Origin: Sepiola atlantica
Lineage: Eukaryota > Mollusca > Cephalopoda > Sepiida > Sepiolidae
Reading direction: 5' to 3'
Assembly (NCBI GenBank): GCA_963556195.1
Contig: OY744528.1
Location: 61,334,161-61,398,160 of the forward strand
DNA: 64,000 nucleotides
Of the stretch, positions 33,917 through 45,600 are shown piece by piece; the stretch's first letter is position 1; every line of letters starts with the position of its first letter. The position numbers and the translations under genes are program-made. The notes under the pieces were generated by a model. It ran no database searches and was not told the DNA's origin. It saw only the letters and a list, made by a program, of their open reading frames with translations.

Positions 33917-35430
33917 TCCATTGTGCAATGGCATATATGCAACAATTAGAATGTAAGAAAGATTGTTTTTCCTAAATGTACTTAGCACAAAACAGGGAAA
34001 AAAAAATGGTTAAATTTAAACAGATCAATAGATACAAAATCTTAGAAGCGCGCGCATGTACACAGACAAAAATATATTTTATACATAGACTCAAACACTG
34101 TAGTAAAGATTGAAATGCACTCGGTTAATGAAGTCCAACTGATTTGTATTGCACAATGATGCATCATGGGATTGAACCAGTTTCATTTTTCTTTAATAAA
34201 TGAAAAAAAAAAATGAAAAAAAATGTATAATTTCTGATTTTAGTCAAATAAATAGAAGAGGGAGAATAAGCAAAGTAAATTAGAAATTCTGCTTTTATAA
34301 ATAGATAGAAAAAAATATTTAAAGCAATAAAATAAACTTGAAAAGCAGAGATGTGAAGTCAGCTAAAAATTTAAGATTCCCGAGTCCGTTTTTAAAAACA
34401 TCGGCTTAGCTCCGATTAAAAAGTGCTGATGAAACTATTGAAAAAAAAAAAAAGAACTGACTTCCAATTCTTACAAAACTTTGCTTCTTTTTGTTTTAAT
34501 AGAAATGAATATTTTTAAGACAGATTGGGGGGGGGGGTAGAAAATAAGCTTTATAGACAATTGATAACAGACATTTGTTTGACTTTCTTTAAAAATAATC
34601 ACGTGATGTTTTTTTAAAAGATACGTTTGGAAATAAGTCTGCAAAAAATGAACAAAAAAAAAAAATTAAAAAATGAATACATAAGATGTGTTCATAAAAA
34701 GAACATGAAATACTTGACTATTAAGATAAAAAGAAATGCTAAAAGTGATGAAATATACCTTCAAAAGATTTGTTTTTATCTATATAAACAATTGATGAAG
34801 GAAATTTATATTTTTTGTCACATATTTATTTTGGACATAAGCGATTGTTTGAAGAGATGTGTGTTAAGAAACAAGTTTGCATAAATGAACAAGAAAATTA
34901 TTTCAAAAAATGAACAATGGCTGATATCTGTATCCAATGAGAACAAAAATGGGAAAATATATGAAATACATAACAGACTTGAAATTCCCTCAATTTCTTT
35001 TTTTTCTCTTTTCTTTTTTACTTATCGAAAATATATATATATATATTAACTAGTGAATAATTACAACCATGTTGGCCAATCAGGGATTTGAATCTCATTT
35101 AAATGTTTTAAGACATTTGGAATTTTCATATAAGATAAATAAAATTTCAATATACTTTGTTGGAAGGGGGGTATACACATTTCATTAATTAAAACTAAAA
35201 ACATTGTAGAAGAAATTTATATTTAAAATCTAAATTATCTTCATGTGTGCAACTTATCACGGGTCTTATAATTTAAATACAAAATTGCTTTTATTATAAT
35301 TATTAAATACTAGGTATATAATCAATGTAATGTAACAAGTTATCTCGCATTGTAGATTATTTTCCTTGCAAGAAAACTCCAGTCTATAGATTACTTAATA
35401 GTTATGTTTGTACACAGCTGTCAACCCTAT
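33915..35430. other. Unassigned AT-rich sequence
   Basis: Nothing recognised. A short TA run lies at 35028-35046. Confidence 0.4.
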
Positions 35431-35439
35431 TCCCTCCCA

Positions 35440-35610
35440 CCCTAACACTATCTTTTACTTTACTCACACAGACTTTTGGCCTTCCTTTCTCCTACCACTA
35501 CTTTCAACTTTACGTATATCTAATTGACTGTTCAATAAAATGCTATTCTTGACAAAGTTTCATAAATGAAACGAAATGTTGAAAAGAAATCAGTACTTAT
35601 CTGTGTTTAT
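35440..35610 (+). mobile_element. Probable PLE 3' tail with hammerhead-like motif
   Basis: A C/T-rich stretch is followed by TTGACAAAGTTTCATAAATG then AAACGAAATGTTGA. GTTTCAT/ATGAAAC forms a stem directly before GAAA, as in hammerhead stem II. The layout (pyrimidine-rich leader, motif, AT-rich tail) is the same as at 42056-42372 on the minus strand and, more loosely, 17440-17540. Confidence 0.45.
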
Positions 35611-35769
35611 TCTTTTTGTTCTATGTAGTTCGTCTTTGCTTATTTCCCTTTATACCTATACATTATGTCTGATATTTATCTTTTAAACATGCTATTCTAA
35701 GCTGAATAAATATTTATAAGCTACAACATTGTGATCATGTGTCTATTTTTGTATCACCAACAAAAAATG

Positions 35770-36170
35770 TTGATGTTTATACAGATGAGAGCACATATGA
35801 AAAACGCAGTTACACAGGTGAAAATCAGTTCCAAATAAATTAATCGCAAAAATAGGTATCTACACAAAAAATTAGCAAAATTATCGAGTAGAATTTTAAT
35901 TAAAAATAAAAATCAGTTTTATCGTATTTTACGGATCCACCATTGATTAGAGCGACGTCAGGGGGACATAACTCAGTCTGTCATATAAATAAGTAATAAA
36001 TGAATGGCAGTCGGCAAAATACAATTAAACTGATTTTTATTTTTAATTAAAATTCTACTCGATAATTTCTCCTAACTTTCGATGAGAATATTTATTTTTG
36101 CCTGATATGTAAGTATAAACAATAGTTTTTATTTGGAAACGCATTTTACCCTCATGTGTATAAGCACCAA
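35770..36170. mobile_element. Foldback MITE, family M, copy 1
   Basis: The inner arms are near-perfect: ATTATCGAGTAGAATTTTAA at 35880 pairs with TTAAAATTCTACTCGATAAT ending at 36067. The match continues outward through TTCCAAATAAA and GCAAAAATA to GATGTTTATACAGATGAG (left) and CTCATGTGTATAAGCACC (right end). The tip GGTGCTTAT is shared with the element at 52651, as is the inner motif TAGAAxTTTAATTA. No coding capacity. Confidence 0.7.
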
Positions 36171-36599
36171 ACCTTCATAACAGAATAGCAATAAAACTGC
36201 ACAACTGACAAAAACGAAGTAGTTGACAATTATTATGTTTAATAAAAAAGTTAATGAAAACTGGCTTAATACATTTGAATACAAGAACATAAGTCATTCG
36301 TGAGACTGCACGCCTCCACCTGACAATGTAAGGATGCGCCAAAGTCATATGTTGGCCTTACTTTATCATATTGTATTAAGTATTCTCAGAAGTTATGCCA
36401 TAGAAACGTTGATAAAAATTATTGATCTGAGCAGACTGAAATTTTGCATGGTTAGGATTACCGTTATCAACAAGCATCTGATGTGTGGATATACATCAAA
36501 TTTGGAAAAAATCGGAAATTTAAATTCTGCCAAAATTTCGACCATGACAAACTTTTCAAGGTCATATGCGGGACTTAATTAGCTTATTCAAGTAAAGTC

Positions 36600-37620
36600 T
36601 GTACAAGTGGCTATTGGTCTTGGTAAGTGTCAGTATAAAAAGAAAGGTACACATTTAGCCTCAATAAATGTACCCCTCGTACACATCTGTACCTGCATAC
36701 CCTGCCGTCAACTTCCTATTGACTGCATTGCCTTTTCTAACCTACACTGCTTCAGTTTTACCACATCTGACAGACAAAATTCTATGCATCATAGTAGACA
36801 ACATCTACTTCACATTCAACCAACAACTTACATATAACAGGTTTATACATGGTATCCAGCCAATTAGGATTGTCAGCAATTACCCACAAGAACATATTCA
36901 AAAGTCGGATGCTCAACACCTGCCGCTTATGCATCTTCTTCAGCAGATACATAAATGACAAACTCTCCACACGCTTGCGAAGAGGTCATCAAAATATACA
37001 GGGTGTTCGCTTATAATGGACAGTCATATACAGTTCAGCATAGGATACCCTTATGACACTGGATCCTTCTCCCTCCTAGATTTCAAACTTAAAATAACAA
37101 ATGAAGGTGATATCCCCATCACATTCTATAGAAAAGCAACCAACAGACATGTGTCCATTATAAATCAGCCCTCTCTCAGATATATAAGAAACGAAATTAC
37201 AAATATCTGCAACAAATGTACAAAACCAGAAACGAGGCCACTCACACCTGACTCTTACTACAAGTCTCAGAAACTAATGTTTATCCAATATCCACTAGGA
37301 ATCACCACAGGAGACCCAAAAAACGGAAACATGAAACTTTGTCAAACACCTGCTTTTTGAAGCTACCACAATTTAGCGAGAAGATAAATACAGTAATCTG
37401 TAGAGGGGGATTAGATATATACTTAGCATATTCCAGGCCCTCACTGCGAGGTTACATGAAGAAAAAAAAAAAAAAAACACAAGACAAAAACATGTCCACA
37501 ATGGTAAACTGCCAAATCCAAACCACTGGTGTATGCCAGTATATGTATGCACTGTATCGCATACTTTCTAATTTCTATGCCAGTACCACAGTCAGACCAG
37601 CCTAACACATAAGCATCCTC
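36600..37620 (+). mobile_element. Penelope-like RT and GIY-YIG remnant
   Basis: RYINDKLSTR at about 36940 replaces the RYxDD palm box. It is followed in another frame by CEEVIKIYRVF, and in the next by FSIGYPYDTGSFSLLDFKLK and FYRKATNRHVS (37016-37360), the palm/thumb segment P-F-L-D-x-x-x ... Y-R-K-P. LKLPQFSEKI and AYSRPSLRGYM come next, then CQIQTTGVCQ and ALYRILSNFYAS, where the GIY-YIG endonuclease begins. Frameshifts and the altered catalytic box show it is inactive. It differs in sequence from the PLEs at 13 and 17 kb. Confidence 0.7.
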
Positions 37621-37624
37621 TTTT

Positions 37625-38230
37625 AGAAAATACTTAAATGTAAACAAAGATATAACAAAATATCAAGGTTACTAAAAGAAATGTAGGTAACCTTAGAATT
37701 AAGGAGGCAATACTTATAGTTAGACTCAATTCACAAACTAATAACAGATTAGAAGTCAACACTGAACTCTTAATTTGACACACCAATAACTCAGACACAT
37801 ACAAATAAAGTATTTTATCACTTTCACACCTATGACAATAATATCTTCAAACAGTTACATACATTGTCTCATTAAAAAAACATGTTGATTTGAAATGACG
37901 TATTCAAGAGTAACAGATACACAAACAAGAAAAAACTGTTTCCAAGTCTAATTTTTCTTTGAAGAGATTTATCTCGAAATATTATTTATTGTCAGAAAAA
38001 TAGAATGAACACAATTTACACCTATATTTACTGTCGAATTAACATTTTGACAGCCTTTAACACATTCTTCTAAAAATAAGACTAGTATCAAAATTAGGTT
38101 TAAGATGTAGATAGGAGAGTGGTATAGTCCTATATTCATACTTTAAAATAATCTTAAATTTCTTTTTTTTTAACTTTACAAATATGAAGCAAACTTTCTG
38201 TGTAGAAAGTCTAAGCAAGTCATTTGGCTA
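37625..38230. other. Unassigned AT-rich sequence
   Basis: Nothing recognised. Confidence 0.4.
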
Positions 38231-38231
38231 T

Positions 38232-38870
38232 CTTGAAGAGGTTAACTCCCAAAGTGGCTGCTATTTTTTATCGATTAGTTTTCTGTTTTTCATAGCAGTA
38301 GCAAGTCAAAAGTCCATCATATAAAAGACAATTTCTTTGGTTTATTGAGTGTTCAAGAATTTCAAAAAATTTTTCAGATTTTTACAGATTTCTTTACTTT
38401 TTTATAAAATTTTTATTTTGCAAATATCCCGAATGATGATTAACGATTAGCATTTTACAGCAACATAACCCCCCTCCCCCTTAAACCCTTATCACTAACC
38501 CTGAGTCCAGAATGCAACCCCCCCCCCCAAAAAAAAAAAGATATAAGCTACTCTTTCTTCCTCAGTTCGTTCAGAGATTTCTTTTTATTGGGGGGAGGAG
38601 TTAAAAAAAACATTGCCACTTAGAGTTAGTAGTAGGGTTAAGGGAGAGTATGTTTTGTTTTGTTTTTTTAAACAAATTTCAAAGAGTTGATCGGTCTGTT
38701 TATAAAAATTAAATTAAAATAAACCTCATAATATAAAAACTTGACAAAGAAATGATCTCTTATACAACAAACTTTTGCAAGGTGGACTAATTTGACTCAT
38801 CAACACTAGGAAAAACTAAATAAAAAAATAGCAGTGTCTTTGGGAGTTAACCCCTTCAAGACATTTATTT
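38232..38870. mobile_element. Foldback MITE, about 640 bp
   Basis: The left arm starts CTTGAAGAGGTTAACTCCCA (38232). The right arm ends with TGGGAGTTAACCCCTTCAAG (38870), its near-exact inverse. The pairing continues inward for more than 100 bp (TGCTATTTTTT, GAGTCAAA, ATTTCTTTG) and again around the centre (CCTTAAACCCTTATCACTAA with TTAGTAGTAGGGTTAAGG). No transposase. Confidence 0.75.
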
Positions 38871-39705
38871 TGATTATTATTGGAATTTTGTTATTTAATT
38901 ATTACGTTTCTGTGCATATATCTTATTTTAATTAATCCCATTTCAACTCTTAATAAAAAAAAAATTTAATAACTACTTAAATATTTAATCAGAAAGTCCT
39001 TGGAAATTCATTCTTTTGCAAATAATTTTAAATTCATCCAATTTATTCTTACCAATACTTTTCCAGTGCAAGGAGAGATATTTAAAAAAAAACTTCATAT
39101 TTAGAAACACCATTATAATTATTCTTAAAATAATTGTAAATTTGAAATTCATATCGCAAAAGTGGCCAACTGCTTAAAAGAGAAAATAAATTTCAGATAA
39201 ATCACAAAATGCAAAGTGAAAGTTTTGAAAGAAAAAAAAAAGAAAAAAAAAAAAGATTTTAAAATGTTTTATCAATATTTTCATTAAACTCCTGTTGAAT
39301 ATAATTTGTTTGTAGTTTTTTTTTTCTCTCAATCTATTTCGAGTATTTTGTTCACTGTTTATATTCAGAAGCACCATTGCTAATATTCTTTTTTCTTTTC
39401 TTGTGCTGAATGTACAATAAAGGTAGACAAGCACAGAAGTGAAGAGAATTCATGCAGAAAGTTCCAGCAAACAAACTTCCTTTCTGTGGGAATCATTTTT
39501 GCACATTTACCAGTGGGGAAACCTTGTGTGAGCGACGATTGCTTGCAGGCTAATTTTGATTATATGTTCCCAAAATTCTTATTCCTTACACCCCTCACTC
39601 TCCCAAATCTCAACTGTCAATTTCCAAAACAATTTCTCACTTGTATATAATACAGCAAGCAAATGTGTATTAATAGAAATGCTCAGCTAGTGTTTATGGA
39701 ATAGA

Positions 39706-39751
<46 letters not shown>

Positions 39752-40445
39752 TGCAACAAAATTAATAGGACAATACTTATAATTGTTCTTATATAAAATT
39801 GTAGTACACCGGATAAGGGGGGGGGGGTATCTAAAAAATTAAGTCAGTAAATATCTAAAGTATATTTTTAAAAACTTTTTTCTTAAACTGCAAATCATTA
39901 ATTTGGTTCAATAAAAAAGAAAATGAAATCGAAAGAAAAAAATGGGGAAAAAAAGGAGTTGCTTTTGCTGCACTATGTAGTCATTTAAGACATTCTAATT
40001 TGAATTTTGTTCAAAGTAAATACAGCATACACTAGGGCAAAATAAAATCTTATTTCTGTAGATTTTAGAAGGAAAACTAAAACATTTTAACATTTGATTA
40101 AATTTTAAACGCCTGCTGCAGAATTCAGTGATGGATGTTTAATGCCTTAAAATGTAAAACAAAACTGTTTCAGTGATGACAAAACTGTTTCTTTCCTCCC
40201 ACCCCAAGTAGACACCATCGTCAACTCCAAACACAAAAGTGTTATGTTTATACAAAGAGGTGAATGAGTGATTGTGATTATTCAATGTGTGATAACTAGA
40301 GACACAAATTGATATGTGGGGTGAGGGGGTGGAGGTCCAGTTGAAAATGCTCAAACCAACAATTTGCATTTCAAAAGAGAAAAACAATTTTTTAAATCTT
40401 TCTTCAACTGGATTGATGCAAACATTGTTAAATTTTTTTTAATTT
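38871..40445. other. Sequence downstream of XPO4
   Basis: Only a (TA)n tract (39711-39750) and poly-G/poly-A runs stand out. Part may belong to the XPO4 3' untranslated region, but its end cannot be fixed. Confidence 0.4.
39711..39750. repeat. (TA)n microsatellite
   Basis: About 40 bp TA run. Confidence 0.95.
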
Positions 40446-40480
40446 TTTATTTTATTTTTTGTATTATCTGTGAGCATTTT

Positions 40481-40678
40481 TCATTTGATGCACAAAATAC
40501 CCCGAGCATTAATTACAAATTGTTCAAAGCTTTGCAAGAAGGCAATTTTGTTTTGTCTGGTGATGACAAGTTTCAAAGATGAAGGTGTCAGCTGATTAAA
40601 AGCTTCAAGTAATCTCCCCTTGTATTCTTGTTCCTCCTGGCTATATAACAATTCCGTCACCAGATGGCGATACTTCTC
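40481..40678 (-). CDS. XPO4: XPO4 last coding exon
   Basis: 198 nt including a TGA stop at 40481-40483, preceded by CTTTTCCCAG. Encodes EKYRHLVTELLYSQEEQEYK, then RLLEAFNQLTPSSL, then NKIAFLQSFEQFVINARGIL and CIK. The family ends in the same way, with L-x-x-A-F-x-x-L-T and a terminal G-x-L-C-x-K. Confidence 0.93.
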   Translation of the reverse strand, partial: EKYRHLVTELLYSQEEQEYKGRLLEAFNQLTPSSLKLVITRQNKIAFLQSFEQFVINARGILCIK

Positions 40679-41512
40679 CTGGGAAAAGGTAGAAAAAAAA
40701 GAACAAGGAAATAAACATAAAAATATAAATTAAAAAATCAATCAAAAGTGAATTTAAAAGAAAAAATAAATTAGATGAGAAAAAATAGCAAATTCTAGTT
40801 TAACATTTATATTTAGTTTTTTATTTGCAAGATGGCTTACATTACATTGTAACAATGGTTCTCGTTCGATCACCAAAGTTAAGCAACGTTAAGCCTGGTC
40901 ATTACTTTTTTGTTACAAGAATATATCTCTGTCTTTATAAAGCTTATATTTATATATGTGTATGTACAGAATTCACACCTAAATGAATTTGAAAACACAG
41001 TTGCTAACCATAAGGGGTCATAATGTGGGCTATACTTAGTTTTATGCAAAGGGGGTAGAATCCCTTCATGAAAATATAGATATTTGATTTTTCTGAAATT
41101 TTAATAGATATTAGACATCAATTAATAAATATTCCCCAAATTTCAATTTTTTTATTTATTTTTATTTATTTTTAAAGTATTTGAAAGTTTTTTTAGGGGG
41201 CATATAATAAGGGCGCCATCTCCCATTTGAAAATTCAAATATTTCATATTTGCATTAACTTTGATCCATATTCATTAGACACCAATTAAGCAAGATTCCT
41301 AGAATTTAAATTTCTTCTTAAGACCTCTCACACACTTAAGCCCTCTCACACACTTAAGCCTTAAATTTTAGACATTTTCTAGAATCAAAATCAGGTAATG
41401 GATTTTGTTCAAAATTAGATGATGGATTGAAGACATAAGGTGATATTTTTATTTTCAATTTTCATAAAAATGTTTTGGGGGATTAATTTTACCCGTTCAG
41501 AGACTGGTATTC

Positions 41513-41563
<51 letters not shown>

Positions 41564-42624
41564 CGGTTAACAGCCGTTGGATTTGAGTTGAAAAATACTT
41601 GTAATCCAGGGTTTCGAATCGTACGACCGGTAGTAAATAGTCATATCTCTATGCTGATGAGTCTCGATTGAAAAGGGACGAAACGTATACGTACATAGAT
41701 AATAAACAATAACAAATATTTTATATATATATATATATATTATATATTTGCATTTTCAAAATATTCACGTCTAATAATTAACATTCAATTATTACTGGTC
41801 AGACCTGACAATAAGAGCGTAATCTTTGAAAAGCCATGGTTTAAAGGTCTTTGTATGTGTATTCCTTGTTTGAACACGTGATTAATTAATAAATATGTAA
41901 ACTATACAAATTTTATCCACTTCATCACTTTATTATCCATACATTATATATATGTGTATATATATATATATTTGATTAAGAATGGAAAAAGTATTTCGAC
42001 GTAATGGAAATTGAAAAAGGAAAACCAAAAAATATTATTAATGTATTCATCAACGTTTCGTCTTTATTATAAGATTTCTTCAGGATGATTGTCTGAAGAA
42101 AAAAAACAAATACAAGTACCAAATATTTGAACCACGGGGTGGTAGCGAGTATAAGATTAAAATTGGGGCCACTTGTGGAGAAAAAAAAAATTATGAGATA
42201 CAAATAGATGGTGGCAGTGGGAGATTGAGTTGCCAGTAGAGAGTGTGGGAGATGGTGGAGAGAGTGGGAGGGTTAAAACAATCAGGGTCGTTTAAGGAGG
42301 GAGGGGAGCGAGAGAAGGGGAGAGTGTGAGAGACAAGATCAGGCGTGAGGAAGGTGTCCACATTTGACACTTACATATAGAAACACGAGTACACAAAACA
42401 TACACAATTAAGCACGTATACATACACAAAACACGCACATAAAAATGCATCCAATGTGTGGTAAATTAAAAAGGGGAATAATATTTTTTATTTATGTCCT
42501 GATGTGCTCAGGTGATTGACTTGAAACAAAAAGTTTTAAGAATATTAAAAAGTGATGGTTTGTCCATTATTTAAAATAAATCCTGTATACATGCATATTT
42601 ATGTATGCTTAAATGTTTTGTGTG

Positions 42625-42678
<54 letters not shown>

Positions 42679-45600
42679 TGTCAAATGTGGACACCTTCCC
42701 CAGCCTGATCTTGTTTCTTGCCCTCTCCCCCTTCCTCCTTACAAGATCCTGATTGTTTTAACCCTCTCGCTATCTCAACTGCCACTATCTATTTGTATCT
42801 CATTTTTTTTTACTAAATTAAATTGTTTAAAAGTATCTTTATTTTTTTAAATAAAACCGATTTTGTCTTATTTTGAAGTAACAAAAAACCTAACAATTAT
42901 TTCACAAAAAATTATCAAAAGAGCGTAAAGTTAACTTCAAAATTTGAACCAAATGGCAATTGTTTTCTGTTGGTTAGATATTACTCCCCCCCCCCCCCCC
43001 ACTTTAAAAAAGAAAACAGTCTGCTACAAGAGGCTGACCGAATTAAAGATTCAAATATTTATCCTTCATAAATCTTTCATCATGGTTACCGTTTTAAGAA
43101 CTTTCAAAAATGAAATAAATGAATCATAAAAGTTTAATTTCAACAGTTAACTATTTTCTTATTTAAGGAGTTGAGTCACAAAGTTGACCACCTCCTTATT
43201 AATATAGTGGCATGATTCAACATGGAACCGATCATCATTATACAAAAAAAATGAAATAAAATAAACACTAAATATAAAAACAAATTTTTTTTTAAACGAA
43301 ACCGAAAATTGAAGTAGGAAGAAAAAGAAGAAAAAAAGAAAGTGATACCTAAACTAAAATTGTCATACGGCCCAACACTTGTGTTAAGTGATATGACCTC
43401 AAAGGAAGATTAATCTGAACAGTATGTTTGGTTTGTGGCATATCAACCATCTATGGGTTATTTAATGCTAAATAAAGTTGTCAAATGGAAATCTTATAGG
43501 TAGGATTATTATTTTATGTTCTTAGAAAACATTGCTTTGAGAAAGAAATTTTACAGCAACGTTGAGCTCTTAGAAAACATTACTCCTAAAATACATTACT
43601 CTCAGAAGGGAATTTTACAGTGAGAGTGGGAGCATTACTCCCAGAAAAATGACTCTTAAAAACATTACTCTTCGGCATTGGAAATCTTCTTTATTCCAAC
43701 GCGATTGACCCTCAACCATCGCCTTCTAGTATCTATTTGTGAGGAAAATAAAAAGATTTTGATTTTCAGATTGAAGGATAGTATAGGGAGATGTGTGCAG
43801 AACAGTAAACTTTGTTGGTATGATCACATTGAAAGAATGCATTAGAGTTCTTTGGTGAGTAGATGTAGAACAGTTGCAACAGTAAGGTCAGTTGGCAGGC
43901 AAAGGCCAAAGAAAACATGAGAGGAAGTGATAAGGATAGATTTAAGAGAAAAGGGAGATAAATAAAGACTTGGCCAGTGATGGGTTAGTTTGCAATTCAA
44001 TTTTTAAAAGCTGCCCAACAAATACAAGCATGTAAAACAGACGTTAAACCAAACATGATAATAACTCATTTACCTGATGACAGCAGATAAGGCAAAATAA
44101 AGTGGTGCTGGCTGTTTCTAAGAGATCCATATCAAAGCTCTCGAGCAACAGCAGTCGGAACACAACCTTTTAAGAAATACAAAATCCAAAGAGTTACTTC
44201 CTCACGTTTTTAATTTAATATCAATTTGTGGAATCAGAAACATTAAATCTCCTAACTTTAAAGTTGTATTATAATTAAACAACTCATTTTTGTTAGAATT
44301 TTAAAATAAAGTCATTTTTCAAAAATTTTGTTAATGTACCATTATGTAATAAATGTTGACAATTTTGTCAACGTTCCGTAATAAGTGTTGACAATTTTGT
44401 TAATGCTTTAACAATTTTGTTCATGTACCATTATGTAATAAATGTTGACAATTTTGTTCATGTACCATTATGTAATAAATGTTGACAACTTTGTTCATGT
44501 ACCATTACGTTAATAAATGTTGACAATTTTGTTCATGTACCATTATGTAATAAATGTTGACAACTTTGTTAATGTTCCGTAATAAGTGTTGACATTTTTG
44601 TCACTGTTTTGTAATAAGTGTTGACATTTTTGTCACTGTTCTGTCATAAGTGTTGACATTTTTGTCACTGTTCTGTCATAAGTGTTGACATTTTTGTCAA
44701 TGCTTTGGCATACGTGTTGACAATTTTGTCAATGCTTTGGCATACGTGTTGACAATTTTGTCAATGCTTTGGCATACGTGTTGACAATTTTGTCAATGCT
44801 TTGGCATACGTGTTGACAATTTTGTCAATGCTTTGGCATACGTGTTGACAATTTTGTCAATGCTTTGGCATACGTGTTGACAATTTTGTCAATGCTTTGG
44901 CATACGTGTTGACAATTTTGTCAATGCTTTGGCATACGTGTTGACAATTTTGTCAATGCTTTGGCATACGTGTTGACAATTTTGTCAATGCTTTGGCATA
45001 CGTGTTGACAATTTTGTCAATGCTTTGGCATACGTGTTGACAATTCTGTCAATGCTTTGGCATAAATGTTGACAATTCTGTCAATGCTTTGGCATAAATG
45101 TTGACAATTTTGTTAATGTACTATGATGTAATAACACTTTTGTTAGTGTTTCACTATGTAATAAATGTAGACAATTTTTTTATGTATCATTATGTAATAT
45201 ATGTAGATAATTTTGTTAATGTTCTATTATGTAATAAACGTTGACATTTTACAAAAGTAAAATAAATTAAACATGATATTGCTCTAATAAAATTAATAGT
45301 TTTGAAAGAACAAAATTAATAAATTTATACCAATAAAGAATGTACATAAATCAAAATAGAATAAAATATATAAATGTGAATATATAAGGAAAAATAAAAA
45401 ATAAATAAGCAGCCAACTTTTGACAAGCATATTTATAAAAAAATTAAATAAATGAATTTTTTATTTAAATTTCACGATTGTTGATTTTCGAAATATTTCA
45501 CTTAAATACATTCTCATGCGTGCCTCAAAGATGTTGTCAATTTCCTTACTTTAAGTGCCAATCTACGCATAACATCGACAGGACTACACTTATCGTAACA

